The notes: generated from the letters alone by a model not told the origin. Positions 22,325 to 33,810 are shown, counted from the stretch's first letter. The stretch is 64,000 nucleotides of DNA from Siphonodentalium dalli (GCA_032622095.1 CP136063.1:214911982-214975981); one strand, 5' to 3'. Numbers and translations are program-made.

Positions 22325-22541
22325 TACAATAATGCCCTAAATAATCGACTCCTTAACCACAGCAGAATTATCGGTAATTTTTCAGGATTTAGTCGGAAAT
22401 ATGGCTTGTTGCCATTCATCGGAAAACTCTCACTGAGAGCTTTCCAATGAATGGCAACAAGCCATATTTCGGACTAAATCCTGAAAAGTTACCCATAATT
22501 CTGCTGTGGTTAAGGAGTCAATTATTTAGGGCATTACTGTA
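22325..22541 (+). mobile_element. P MITE, full length, right of cassette
   Basis: TAcaataatgccctaaataa to ggcattactgTA. Both arms complete. Confidence 0.9.
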
Positions 22542-22547
22542 TTTGTT

Positions 22548-22789
22548 TTGACCCTTCCATGACTGGAGCTTCCTGAAATTTTGCGAAAACCATGTGCCAA
22601 TGCATTCTCTTATGTATGCGATTCTCCCAAAGGCAGCCTCACATATATAAGAGAATATTTACCTTAAACTTGTAAGCCAGTGTATTCTCTTAGATATGCG
22701 AGGCTCCCTAAACTCACATACATATGAAAATGCACTGGCACAAAATATTTAATGCTGCAACAGCGCAGCTCCCATATTGAAAGGGTTAA
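22548..22789 (+). mobile_element. B1 element, complete
   Basis: ttgacccttccatgactgga start, two H hairpins with a shortened first hairpin, and end gcagctcccatattgaaagggTTAA. It starts 6 bp after a P copy. Confidence 0.8.
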
Positions 22790-23149
22790 CCAGTTATCTC
22801 GAGTCCTCGTCCTCTCCTCTGGCTTGATTAATTTAAGACGTTTATCTGGTTGTGCTTAGAACTAAAACAACTTCTTAAGGGTTGTTAACATAGGGCCATG
22901 AAAAACTTTGAGATTCGATTTGAATTGCAGATCGGGCTCCCAATTCAAATTTGACCATAAGATCAGAATATTTTCAAATCACCTTCTTGGTATTTATGTG
23001 GGTGAAAAAGAACACGAGGTTGAAGGTGCCTTGTTGTGAATTAAAAATTTATCTATAGGTCTATAAAGTATCACGCCTGAAAGTTTAGCCTACTCGCTGT
23101 TTTTGTCTTGCTGCATTGATTTGTCTCATACCTCCCAACGACGTGACAG
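22790..23149. other. No gene recognised
   Basis: No supported feature. Confidence 0.45.
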
Positions 23150-23188
23150 TTATAAAATTGCAGGAAGCTCCAGTCATGGAAGGGTTAA
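23150..23188 (-). mobile_element. B1 right-end fragment
   Basis: Only gcaggaagctccagtcatgg and aagggTTAA remain. The TTAA is shared with the following B2. Confidence 0.7.
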
Positions 23189-23584
23189 CCCTTTACCCAA
23201 CAAACCGGCCAAAACCGACCAAATAAAGCTTCAACAGCCTAAAATATCTTCGGTCTGTCTCAATAGAACCATACAAATATGGATATCATTGGAACCGGCT
23301 CCTTGACCACATTGTGATAGTTACAGTTATGCCCTGTGCCAATGCATTCTCTTATATATGCGAGTCGACCATAGGTTGCCTCGCATATATAAGAGAATGC
23401 ATTGGCCTAAAAAAAAAACTTTTTTTAACACTTTTTACCATTGTTCTTACATTCTTTAACAATTTTATAATTTTTAATGTGTTAAGCCAATGCATTCTCT
23501 TATATATGCGAGGCGACCTATGGTCGACTCGCATATATAAGAGAATGCATTGGCACAGGGCCCTTCTGTTGGGTAAAGGGTTGA
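23185..23584 (+). mobile_element. B2 element, complete
   Basis: TTAAccctttacccaacaaa, tail, mirrored hairpins at about 23336-23405 and 23487-23553, and end gttgggtaaagggTTGA with one base changed in the right TTAA. Confidence 0.9.
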
Positions 23585-23919
23585 AAGATAATGGCAGCCC
23601 ATGGCCTGTAGAGGGTTAAACATTTCTCTAGTATAATATGCAGGAATCTTGTGTTCTATAGTCACATGGTTCCACTGTTTTCAAGATAGATTGAGTTTTT
23701 AGTCTGCTGTCAGCTTCTCAATGCAGGAATGCATCGTGGCATGCTAGCGTCAGAACAAAAAGCGTAAGCCGGGCTGCAAAGACGGCAAATTAACATAGAA
23801 ATGATAGCGATCACAATGGTCTGAGTAAACCTTTTGTTAATTCTCTTGAAAAAATACTATTTTTACCCGGAGAAAAATGCTGCTGTTTATTCTACTTACC
23901 TGCATGCAGGTAATCAGAT
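23585..23919. other. No gene recognised
   Basis: No supported feature. Confidence 0.45.
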
Positions 23920-24590
23920 GCATTGTGGGTATAGAATCATGCAATTTGACACTTCCCGGTCACGGTGCCATAAGCCCCAACCCTTAAAAATTAGTTACCG
24001 TTGAAATTGGCTCAACTGTTATGTCTGTTATCTAGGTATCCGATTAATAGAATAAATTGGGATTTATAATGTCACTATAGAGAATGGGGCGCCATGTGTT
24101 TGAATGTACTATTTCCCATCAAGAAGTTTGGAACCCTAATACTCAACTGAGACATTCTCATATTCCTTCAGCCTCTTTCGCTGAGATACCATTCGCATTA
24201 ATCAACAAATTCACTTAGATATTGCCTGACCCTATCTTTTACAGTGCATTGTGGGTATATAATCATAGTTGAGACAATTTCAACAGTAACTAATTTTTAA
24301 GGGTTGTGGCTTGTGGCACCGTGACTGGGAAGTGAAATGGTTCTATGCCCACAATGCGCTGCAAAAGATAGGGACAGACAATATCTGGGTGGATTTATTA
24401 ATTTATGGGACTCAGATGTCTCCGAAATTTCGCAGCGAAAGTTGCAGAGGGAATATGAGAATGTACCAGTTGAGTATCAAGACCATAAATTAGTGCTGTA
24501 ATTCACAACCCTTATCAACAATACTTCTGGGAAATATATTCTACCCTATTCTCTATTGACATTATAGATGTAAACTGAATCAGTTTGAGG
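23920..24590. repeat. Rearranged inverted copies of a ~330 bp repeat
   Basis: cttaaaaattagttaccgtt at about 23984 pairs with aacagtaactaatttttaag at about 24282. gaatatgagaatgtaccagt near 24450 pairs with actgagacattctcatattc near 24147. The left copies are in the order A'-B' and the right copy in the order A-B, so this is not a simple hairpin. gcattgtgggtata occurs at both 23922 and 24246. Confidence 0.65.
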
Positions 24591-25779
24591 CATTACAGGC
24601 TTTATCCCCCTAGCCATCACACAGTGATGTTCATTAATGCATGTGTTTAGCTAGTAAGAATTACCTTGGCTGTGATGGTTGTGTTCCTTACCTGGCATTT
24701 CAACCAGAGTTGCAGCCCTTGCCAATAACTCTGTTTTCAGAAGATAACTTTAGTTATATATAGTTATTAATTTCTTTTCCTGATTATAAATTTGGTTGTC
24801 TTTTTTTTGTTGTGAAAAATTAAATTTGCTTGTTTCCAAATTTTTATGTTAAAATAAGTCTTCAATTTTGGATGATGTCTGGCCAAAGAGGCATTTCATT
24901 ATGTTCAGAATATGAGAAATTCACGTAATTTGACTTTTAAAACTGAGCGTATAGATGCTATATATAACCACTGCTCACATTTCATCATTGTTTTATTCTG
25001 ATTTCCGCCTCTGCTATCTATCAACATGAAGGCGGTTAAACCACCATGTCTGTGAGATAGAAAGTATAGATTTTATTGGCCGCATCTTGATCTTATATCC
25101 ATCCAATCAAAGACACGACACACCTATAGCTGTTCTTTGTTAGATTCTAACTCATTTACTACCTCATCTCCCAAACATTTATACAGAATACGAAACATTA
25201 AAACAGCAAGGAAGTATTATAGAAACCATATGCCAGAGCCATATTCTTTTGAAATATTTCAAAAGTCATAGTTTTCAAGTTACTCTTTAGCCCCGCTTGT
25301 CTAAGAAGTTGGCAATGATTGCTAGTATATGATACAGCACTCTTACATTATCTGACAAACTCAAGTGTACCTCTTTAAGACATTACTCTCCCTCAATTTT
25401 GACAAATCTGAAATATCTCCGACTTGTTAGTGCTCAAGCTTTATCTTTCTTGAGGCTTAATTGAATTCTTTTTCATTAGAATTGCAATACTTAAATACCA
25501 GAGAGAGGGAGTGATTTGTATCACTACTCTGAGCTTATTTATGTCATAAGCCCCTCATTTACCCCGGTATACTTCAATAGACAGATATATCATTGTACCT
25601 GTACTCTAAAATCACCCTTGGCCAGCCAGATATTTGTTTGTAATACCCATGCCAGGTGTTGCCAGTTTCAAATCTGAATGGTATATTTGCCAACCATCTA
25701 CATATAGTATCACAACTTATGGGAGGCATATACCGGTATAACATATGTATATTGCTATCTCTCATCTTATACCACCATA
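24591..25779. other. No gene recognised
   Basis: AT-rich; no frame or repeat that I can assign. Confidence 0.45.
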
Positions 25780-25907
25780 TATCATTGTTATTACTTAACT
25801 TTGTCTCATGTAATCCGTCCATTTTGTATTGTTATTCTGTGTTCATGTACATTTGACCATATATGGTGTACCGTACAAATAAACATGATTGATTGATTGA
25901 TTGATTG
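25780..25907 (+). mobile_element. LINE-type 3' end with TGAT tail
   Basis: aataaa at 25878 is followed at once by a gattgattgattgattg tail (25887-25907). CR1/L2-group LINEs of invertebrates commonly end in such short tandem tails. The upstream limit is uncertain and no reverse transcriptase frame is visible. Confidence 0.4.
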
Positions 25908-25921
25908 TATCTTAAATCCTG

Positions 25922-26014
25922 ATCAAGCTTGTCTGAAATTTGCAGAATGAGATCCCCTGAGTGGGAAATTAGTGATTATATCCCGCACATCATGCTAGCA
26001 TCACCAAATTCACC
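25922..26014 (+). mobile_element. E fragment
   Basis: caagcttgtctgaaatttgc, agaatgagatcccctgag and gctagcatcaccaaattcac keep the E left end. It is then cut at ccgattac. Confidence 0.6.
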
Positions 26015-26195
26015 GATTACGACTTCGCCGAATCACATTCTTAACATGTCTAACATTTTTTACGCAGATCTTTTCGAGTTCCCGAGATCAAGAATGATTG
26101 ATCCACTCATTGTAAATCAGATCTAATGTCAAAGTCACCAGGAAATTTGTTATCTCCATTCATAAATTTCTGTTGATTTTTCTCCAAACTCACTA
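26013..26195 (+). repeat. Direct repeat copy 1
   Basis: aatcacattcttaacatgtc through tgatccactcattgtaaatc to gttgatttttctc is repeated 417 bp downstream at 26436-26620 with few changes. Confidence 0.8.
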
Positions 26196-26435
26196 AATAT
26201 CTTCCAATTTAATATTGTTGAACAAATATCCTGTTTATAGGTTGAAAAAGATAAAAAAAAAATCCCGTTCTAAATCTCTGAAGTTTAGGGTTGCTGGAAT
26301 AGGTGAACATAGGAGAAAGTCATGGAGATAATATACTTAAGTCTCTCAAAGTGAAGCAAATCTAGGAAACAGATGTTAGCTATTAAATAATACTCCTTCT
26401 GTAAGCTGATAAATCCTCATAATTTTCTACATGTC

Positions 26436-26620
26436 CCGATTACACGGAATCACATTCTTAACATGTCTAACATTTTTTACGCAGATCTTTTCAAGTTCCC
26501 GGGGATCAAGAATGATTGATCCACTCATTGTAAATCAGATCTAATGTCAAAGTCTACCAGGAAATTTGTGATCTCAATTCGTGTATGTCTATTGATTTTT
26601 CTCACTCTAAACTCTTTATC
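26436..26620 (+). repeat. Direct repeat copy 2
   Basis: Second copy of the 26013 segment, also preceded by ccgattac. The copies are not adjacent; ~240 bp of unassigned DNA separates them. Confidence 0.8.
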
Positions 26621-27104
26621 TTTCAATTTTTTGTCAAAATTTAATTTGAAATATTGCCCAGAATTAAAATTGAAATTCATCGATCGTAGACGTGGCCTCA
26701 TATTTTATTTCTAATTCGTTTTATCATATCTCTTGAGGCTCGACTATCCTTCATCCAGCCAGAACAGTATATATATCACAGATTCATAAATATTTATAAT
26801 AAATTTTAACCCGGATCATTGATTTCAGGGAAATTCTCATAAAAAAGGGAGGTAAATAATGATTGATTTTCATTCTGTCTGTCTGAGAATGGAGCCCAGC
26901 AACTGATTGTTGTCAATTTTCACTATTTTTCTTCGGGGTTTTATGCCTTCATTTTATTAAAGTCTGCCATAGTGCCATCTGACATGTTGTTTTTGCTGTT
27001 CGCCCGCCTCTTTCTTTGATCTTCCCTTGAATTTAATTTTATGGTTTATTTGGATATGATTGAGTCGGATTTCAGAGGAATTTAGTCACGATATTAAATC
27101 AGAT
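26621..27104. other. No gene recognised
   Basis: No supported feature. Confidence 0.45.
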
Positions 27105-27284
27105 TACAGTAATGCCCTAAATAATCGACTCCTTAACCACAGCAGAATTATAGGTAATTTTACAGGATTTAGTCGGAAATATGGCTTGTTGCCTTTCTTC
27201 GGAAAGCTCTCACTGAAGAATGGCAAAAAAATTACCCATAATTCTGCTGTGGTTAAGGAGTCGATTATTTAGGGCATTACTGTA
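27105..27284 (+). mobile_element. P MITE, internal deletion, left of cassette copy 2
   Basis: Same internal deletion (ctcactgaagaatggcaaaa) as the copy at 21827. Confidence 0.9.
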
Positions 27285-27580
27285 GCTTGTATATAAAGTG
27301 ACCTTATTAATAGGAGAGGGCGGTTAGATGGCCCAACTTTGTGAAAATCCATTTATAATAGACACATAGCTCACTCATATTTTAAAAATGTTGAGGCCAA
27401 ATTTTGTGAGAAAATACAGTTTGTCATCCCTTTATATATGTTCCATATACTTTGGGGTGCCATGAAGGAGCCAAGGGCAAAGGGGGGGTGGGGGAGGTAT
27501 TGACATAAATAGTGAAAAGGAAAACCTTTTATTCATACAGCATTTTGGAGCACTTACCATGACCAAGCTTATACTAAAGC
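27285..27580 (+). repeat. Cassette block between P copies (copy 2)
   Basis: Homologous to 22007-22324 over its length, except that the segment after ggagccaaggg is replaced by caaagggggggtgggggagg. Confidence 0.8.
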
Positions 27581-27696
27581 TACAATAATGCCCTAAATAA
27601 TCAACCCCTTAACCACAGCAGAATTATGGGTAATTTTTCAGGATTTAATCGGAAATATGGCTCGTTGCCATTCATCGGAAAGCTCTCCCCGAGAGG
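27581..27696 (+). mobile_element. P MITE, right arm missing
   Basis: TAcaataatgccctaaataa to gctctccccgagag. Continues as gcatttctgtgctaaagc, so the cassette is broken at its right edge. Confidence 0.8.
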
Positions 27697-27873
27697 GCAT
27701 TTCTGTGCTAAAGCTACTAAAATGGATATATTTAACTTTTAGGATAATATCACAATGCCATCTTAGCTGATGAAGAATGAAAGGGTAGTTTCTGCCCTCC
27801 CTCTGACACCCCTGATTTTTATCGCCAGAAACAGGCAGGAATTTGAGAAAAGCAAGAATTACTAAATACAAAG
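27697..27873. other. Unassigned
   Basis: Between two P fragments; no repeat recognised. Confidence 0.4.
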
Positions 27874-27981
27874 TACAGTAATGCCGTAAATAATCGACTC
27901 CTTAACCACAGCAGAATTATGGGTAACTTTTCAGGATTAACTTTTCAGGTTAAGGAGTTGATTATTTAGGGAATTACTGTA
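27874..27981 (+). mobile_element. P MITE, collapsed to its termini
   Basis: TAcagtaatgccgtaaataa, acttttcaggattaactttt, then aaggagttgattatttaggg and attactgTA. The central ~110 bp are deleted at the repeated acttttcagg. Confidence 0.8.
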
Positions 27982-28045
27982 TATTGTCAGGTTTTATTTT
28001 ATTTAGCATTTCATGTAGGTGGGAGAGATTGGGTTGAAGGTTTAT

Positions 28046-28292
28046 TTAACCCTTCCATGACTGGAGCTTCCTGAAATTTTGTGAAAACCCTGTGCCAATG
28101 CATTCTCTTAAATATGCGAGGCTCCCACAGGGATTACATTGGTCTAACAATATTTACCTTGACCTTGTAAGCCAGTGCATTCTCTTATATATGCCAGGCT
28201 TCCCATGGGAGTGTAGCATATATAAGAGAATGCAATGGTACAGGATCTTTAATGCTGCACCAGCGCAGCTACCGTCATGAAAGGGTTTTTAA
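28046..28292 (+). mobile_element. B1 element, complete, followed by B4
   Basis: TTAAcccttccatgactgga, two hairpins, atctttaatgctgcaccagc, and end gtcatgaaagggttttTAA, where the final TTAA is also the start of a B4 fragment. Confidence 0.85.
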
Positions 28293-28325
28293 CCCTATCT
28301 ATACTACACTATAAAGTTATTATAC
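28289..28325 (+). mobile_element. B4 left-end fragment
   Basis: TTAAccctatctatactaca then lost. Confidence 0.5.
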
Positions 28326-28347
28326 AATTTTGTATACACGCAGTGTC

Positions 28348-29760
28348 AAGTCCAATATGACTTTTCACCACAACCTGGATGAGTACAAGAAAAACACATA
28401 CTGTATACAACATTATACAGTTGTCGCCCGTTGTCGAGGGAGACTTTGAGATTTGTCACCCGCTCGAAAATGGAATGTCTCCCGAGGAGCGAAGCTCCGA
28501 GGTAGACATTCCGTTCTTGAGCGGGTGACAAATCTCAATGTCTCCCAAGAAGAAGGGCAACAACTGTTTTGTTATCCGATTATACCACAGAAAATATCCT
28601 TGCCATCCACACGCACAATGTTGCACTGAGTCATGAGTGCCTTCTTTCCCGATTATGTGTATTTTCAGTAACTACTTATCGTCCCATAGGAATTCTGTTC
28701 CATAAACGATAGTCAAGCGTGTGATAATCCGATAATTTTGGTGGTTAAATCGTCAATATCGGTCCATGCAATATAAACCAATAAGCCATATAGGTATGTT
28801 CTCGTCTTCTGCAATGTGTCATATTCAATGTCGTCTTGTGAGCGCAATTTACTCGCGATGTTCATTTCATAACGGTCTTCCCCGAAAGCTATAGGGAAGT
28901 TGTCAATTTCATTAATGTACATTCATATGTGTCAGTGCTCATGACGATCCTCGCATAAAATACTTCTATGATCACATTGCAGACATCGCGGAGGATAAGC
29001 GTACAGTACTATTCATTCGCGACAAACGTATGCATTACGTTGTCTACCAGCAAATATTTATAACCAACCAACCTCAAGGGATCCTCTCTTTCAATCTTGC
29101 ATCATAATGTCGACATGAACAAATTGAATGTTTCGATGTAAAAAGTAAATAATAACGCTTGTCCGATAAAAGTATCAACTTAAAAGTTCGAATATTAGTG
29201 TTTACTAAATATATGCAAATTAGCAAACACCACAACTGGTGTGTATTGCTAATCCGTGGGGTATATAAGATCTATGCTATTTTAGTTTGTATAGTGATGT
29301 GAAATAGATGAGTTACTGCTGTGTGTATTAGGAGATATTCTTGCAATATATTAAACATCAGGCGGCGACAAAAACAATGTCTCCCTGATCAGCGGGCGAC
29401 AGTGTGATTTGTCGCCCGGCACGTGACAGGACATGGGCCAATCAGAAGGGTGGAAAATGGGGAGGAGGATAACAATGTATAATGACATTTTTATTATCCA
29501 TCTGTACGGTATGTTTATCCAAATTTTGTGAATAAAACTTTTGTGGTTATTTTTGGTATTTGTCGGCTTGATTCTCTATAAAAGCCTGTAATGATCATCA
29601 GAAAGCATGATTTGGACCAGTAAACACGGAAATGGAAAAAAAACTCAATTCAGAAGTGAGCTAAATCCACCAGAGTACTATGCACGCATCACCGATTCGT
29701 TTGGCAATAGAGTTACTTCGTGATGTCACGGAGTCCTGATAAAAAAGTCATATTGGACTT
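28348..29760. mobile_element. Inverted-repeat element with internal palindrome
   Basis: aagtccaatatgactttt at 28348 and its complement aaaagtcatattggactt ending at 29760 bound ~1.4 kb that is richer in CG than its surroundings. Repeated gggcgaca / tgtcgccc motifs occur at about 28421 and 29388-29420. A 69-codon minus frame at 28713-28922 has plausible composition but matches nothing I recognise. No clear target duplication. Confidence 0.45.
28418..28566. repeat. 149 bp imperfect palindrome
   Basis: cagttgtcgccc at the left edge pairs with gggcaacaactg at the right. gagatttgtcacccgctcg pairs with gagcgggtgacaaatctc. The centre is gaggagcgaagctcc. Single-strand folding would give a stem of about 70 bp. 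Confidence 0.85.
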
Positions 29761-29904
29761 TTGGGAGTCCAATAGGACTTTTTCCAGATTATCATGCGAC
29801 GGATTTTGCTCAATCAGAAATAGTGTTAGTTAAGGGACGGATAATAATGTAGTTTCTATAATCATTGACATTGCTATATATTACTAGTAATATTATTATT
29901 GTTA

Positions 29905-30079
29905 TACAGTAATGCCCTAAATAATCGACTCCTTAAATATGGCTTGTTGCCATTCATCGGAAAGCTCTCACTGAGAGCATTCCGATGAATGGCAACAAGC
30001 CATATTTCCGACTAAATCCTGAAAAATTACCTATAATTCTGTTGTGATTAAGGAGTTGATTATTTAGGGCATTGCTGTA
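29905..30079 (+). mobile_element. P MITE, left-arm deletion
   Basis: TAcagtaatgccctaaataa jumps from ctccttaa to atatggcttg. The right arm is full and ends gggcattgctgTA. Confidence 0.85.
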
Positions 30080-30270
30080 GTTCCCTTAGGAATTGTTTAG
30101 ATAATTAGTTAGTTCTAAACATTTCGCACCTAAGAATATGACTCCTGCACTTTTGTTATCTGTCGTCTGCAGATTTTACTTGAAAACCCATCCATGTGAA
30201 TAATAGACCATTCCAATGTATACTTGTATAACTGAGTGGGATAAACCATTTAGTATTGAAAGGGTTCAGG
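30080..30270 (+). mobile_element. B4, left ~35 bp missing
   Basis: gttcccttaggaattgttta, gttatctgtcgtctgcagat, ccattccaatgtatacttgt and atttagtattgaaagggtt. It begins directly at the right end of a P copy. Confidence 0.65.
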
Positions 30271-30344
30271 TTGAAATCTCTGCCTTGAGAGGAGCCAGAG
30301 AACTAGAAGAGGATCCAGTGCTCCATGTATTTGCCATGGCAATT

Positions 30345-30390
30345 ATCAAATCATATTGCCACATTGCCATTTCCACATTTCCCAGGGCTC
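30345..30390 (+). repeat. ATTGCCACATT motif cluster
   Basis: catattgccacattgccatt and tccacattt. The same motif recurs just beyond the next B2 at 30899-30995. Confidence 0.55.
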
Positions 30391-30508
30391 AAAATACATG
30401 TAATTTTACGAGAATCAAATGCTGAATCAAGTTAGTCAAAAAACACTGAAAATTTAAAAGTTTCGCGAGAATCATTACGAGAATCGATTCGGTGATTCTA
30501 ATCGAATC

Positions 30509-30898
30509 TTAACCCTTTACCCAACAGAACGGCCCTGTGCCAATGCATTCTCTTATATATGCGAGTCGACCATAGGTCGCCTCGCATATATAAGAGAATG
30601 CATTGGCTTAACACATTAAAAATTCTAAAATTGTTAAAGAATGTAAGAAAAAATGGTAAAAAAAGATTTTTTTTAGGCCAATGCATTCTCTTATATATGC
30701 GAGGCGACCTATGGTCGACTCGCATATATAAGAGAATGCATTGGCACAGGGCATAACTGTAACTATCACAATGTGGTCAAGGAGCCGGTTCCAATGATAT
30801 CCATATTTGTATGGTTCTATTGAGACAGACCGAAGATAATTTAGGCTGTTGAAGCTTTATTTGGCCGGTTTTGGCCGGTTTGTTGGGTAAAGGGTTAA
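30509..30898 (-). mobile_element. B2 element, complete
   Basis: TTAAccctttacccaacaga, mirrored hairpins at about 30538 and 30677, tail with gaagataatttaggctgttg, and end gttgggtaaagggTTAA. Confidence 0.9.
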
Positions 30899-30995
30899 GG
30901 CCTGATTGCCACATTTTCATTGCCACATTTGCAATGCCAAATTGCCATTTCCGTATTGCCACATTACCATTGCCACATTGCCAGGCACAAAGCTG
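30899..30995 (+). repeat. Imperfect ~12 bp ATTGCCACATT array
   Basis: attgccacattttc, attgccacatttgca, attgccatttccgt, attgccacattacc and attgccacattgccagg. Confidence 0.7.
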
Positions 30996-31644
30996 CCAAG
31001 GTTCTTTAGAGCAGCAGGACCCCCAGCTTGGTTCTTTCTCAGAACTCCCATGATTTCCTATGGGATGGCTTTTTCATTCTGTCTCAGTTGATGATGGACC
31101 ACCCACTGTCCAGGGTGGGTTAATTAACCAGACCGTATCTCAGGTAAAACACGTTTGTTGAGATAAATATATACCTGTATTTCATGCTTTATATCAACAA
31201 TGTCTCTGATTTACTTTAAATGTTCCATTCTTTTGTAGAGATACTGGGAGATGAAAGTGATAGCGACTGGAGGTGCGAATTTCAACAGAAATTTAATAGA
31301 TCTTTATTGGTGGGGTGCACGATAAAAAGGTGGGTGTGTTTTAGCAATTAACCTGGCACAATTGATTTTTCAGCTGTTTCAAAGTAAAATGTTTTTATTG
31401 CGCTGCCAATATTTTCATCCTATACACACATTGATGGTGTACTATTCAAATCTGTGATAACATTGTGATTAACCCATCCAATGCTTCGGGGAGTAAGCCT
31501 GTATGGATTGCTTAAATACCCGTGGTAGTATTAAATCATATCAGGATGTTACTAAGGGGTCATTATCTCCATTGGGGGCATGTTTCCATCTTGGAATATG
31601 AAACTGCACCCTCCCTCCACCTGAAACAGACTGAAAATTTCTAG
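30996..31644. other. No gene recognised
   Basis: No supported feature. Confidence 0.4.
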
Positions 31645-31925
31645 TGTTAAGAAAATTCATTTTAACAACCCCTCCCCCTCCCATGGTAAGATTCTCAGGA
31701 GAACAATTGGCATTTTGTTGGCTCCCAGAATGGAAAAACATCACTATGTCAGTAAGAAGAGAGGAAACAGTATTTTTGTCCCTTAATGGTACGGACGGCC
31801 TTGGCACTATAACGGTATGTAGTAAACAAACTGCATGGTACAGTTTTAACCAACATTCACATAGTGGGATCTCCCTGGTGTTGAGTGTTTTGCTTATAAC
31901 ACAATCTTTAAGTACTGCACTGTAA
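31645..31925 (+). CDS. Possible terminal exon of an unknown surface protein
   Basis: A 93-codon frame ends at TAA 31923. It opens just after ttctag at 31639-31644, a possible splice acceptor, and a stop lies just upstream in the same frame. The frame encodes two N-glycosylation sequons (KNIT and LNGT) and finishes with a hydrophobic tail, SGISLVLSVLLITQSLSTAL, that looks like a GPI-attachment signal. I do not recognise the family. No upstream exon, start codon or AATAAA site is evident, and a longer antisense frame overlaps it. Treat it as a weak candidate that could equally be chance. Confidence 0.15.
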
Positions 31926-32256
31926 CATAACATGGCTTTTGTATTTTACAATAACAGACTATTTATGCGATATTCATGATTGGTATAATAACAAAATCCA
32001 TCGATATTTAAAATATTCTTTCTCTTTATGGTGGTTTTAACGGATGTGCCAATTTTAACAACAATACCCATAGCGAAGGCCATCCGTATCTTTAACGACC
32101 ATATACAATGAAATTGAAAGTAGAGAGGCTGAGCATATCAAACTTTTGGGTATGGACATGAAAATAACCACCAACCATTGCCAAATTATAGCAAACTGTA
32201 ATTAAAAGTACATTTTTGATGAGAAAATCTACTGAAATAGACTGAATTCATCACCA
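31926..32256. other. No gene recognised
   Basis: No supported feature; no canonical AATAAA within the first 250 bases. Confidence 0.4.
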
Positions 32257-32427
32257 AAATTATGGGTAACTTTTCAGGATTTAGTCAGAAATATGGCTTA
32301 AATTGTTGCCATTCATCGGAAAGCTCTCAGTGAGAGCTTTCTGATGAATGGCATTCCGACTAAATCCTGGAAAGTTACCCATAATTCTGCTGTTGTTAAG
32401 GAGTCGATTATTTAGGGCATTACGGTA
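32257..32427 (+). mobile_element. P MITE, left end missing
   Basis: Begins at aaaattatgggtaacttttc and ends ggcattacggTA. Small insertion ttaaat in the left arm and deletion in the right arm. Confidence 0.8.
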
Positions 32428-33346
32428 TAACAAAAAGGTGTGGTGTATAGCTTCACTGACATTTGTAGTTCTAGCTAGTCCTAGGAGATGGGGGGTATCC
32501 AAGACTGGTGTGTATCCTTCTGATCTTATGAGTTCCACGAAAGAAGATTGAAATCTAGCGGGGTATATATTTGAAATATTTGTTTATGCCCAGCGATCTG
32601 TGGTGCATTGTCATATTCCAGTGACCACAAGCCAGCTTACAACAATACAACCTTGAATCCAGATATTTTAATGCAATGAAAACACTGTAGGAATATTTAC
32701 TCTATGACATATATTTATAGTGAAAACCCCTTGATTTGCTAGTCGCCAGACTATTTAAAGTTATGACCATGATATTACCAGACACTCCTGGTTAATAAGT
32801 CACTCCATGCCTGGCTCAGGGTGGGGTCCTTCATCAAAAGAATACCTGTAAGTGGGTTAACTAAGCACCAATTAATAATGAATAAAATTTCATTGCAAGC
32901 AAGCATCAGATTTCACTGCTTTTCACATGTGTACCATTGTAATCCATGTGGGGCCATGATAAGACATGCTGACAGGGCATACCAATGACATAATTAAACC
33001 CATATTAAAATTATCTCTCCCCCTGCTCTTATTTCACACAGAGACATAAGAGCATTATTATCTGGCACTGTGATGATAAGTCTTTGTAGCAATGTAACCC
33101 ACACTTAGCTGTTGGCACTCCGCCCTCTTGTTTAATTTGTAATAATTTGTAGAAGTACAGTGGAAATCAGCTTCTTGCATCAACTGACTATTAATTGTAA
33201 CAGACAGATACCTGTAAGTGACTCCTTCAGGGATATGTTCTGGTATTCTTACCTTAACCCCTCTATTGTAATGTGTGAATTAATTATGTCACTGGCAAAG
33301 GAAACTGCAAGTTCTATCTTTCTTAGTTTTGTGTGTTATCCCAAAA
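32428..33346. other. No gene recognised
   Basis: No supported feature. Confidence 0.4.
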
Positions 33347-33504
33347 ATGACAGGAGCTGCGCTGGTGCAGTATTAAATATCTTTTGCCAATGCATTTTCT
33401 TATATATGCGAGTCTCCCATAGGGAGCCTTGCATATATAAGAGAATGCACTGGCTTACAAGGTTAATATTGTTAGGCCAATGTATTCTCTTATATATGCA
33501 AGGA
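33347..33504 (-). mobile_element. B1, truncated
   Basis: tgacaggagctgcgctggtg, first H hairpin complete with centre tctcccatagggag (33400-33430), spacer, then half of the second hairpin, cut at atatatgcaagg. Confidence 0.75.
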
Positions 33505-33539
33505 TTATGCATGGTGTCGTCTGTCAATTTTGTGATATA

Positions 33540-33682
33540 GAGAAACTAAAAAAGAAAAAGAATCTTTGTGAAGAAGTTCCTAGAAACTAAACAACTTAAT
33601 TTGATAATAAAGATACTTTCAGTGAAGATGAGGCCTAAGCAGAATGAGGTCCCCAGGGGTATATACTGTGCGGGGTAGCTTA
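33540..33682 (+). mobile_element. E fragment
   Basis: gaagttcctagaaactaaac, gatgaggcctaagcagaatg and aggtccccagggg; right end lost. Confidence 0.55.
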
Positions 33683-33810
33683 CGCTTACCTAACAAGCCA
33701 GGCCCCTATTTCACGTCAAGATGCGACAACGAAGACAAAGTATGAGTAGCCTTGCTCAAGGTTCATAACATGGTGCGAGTCTTACACATTGTTTAACATT
33801 GTTCAACACC

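Noticed and set aside
31541-31933. 130-codon minus-strand frame
   Set aside because: It includes a GGGG run from a C-rich tract and shows no domain or signal logic. The opposite frame is slightly more plausible.
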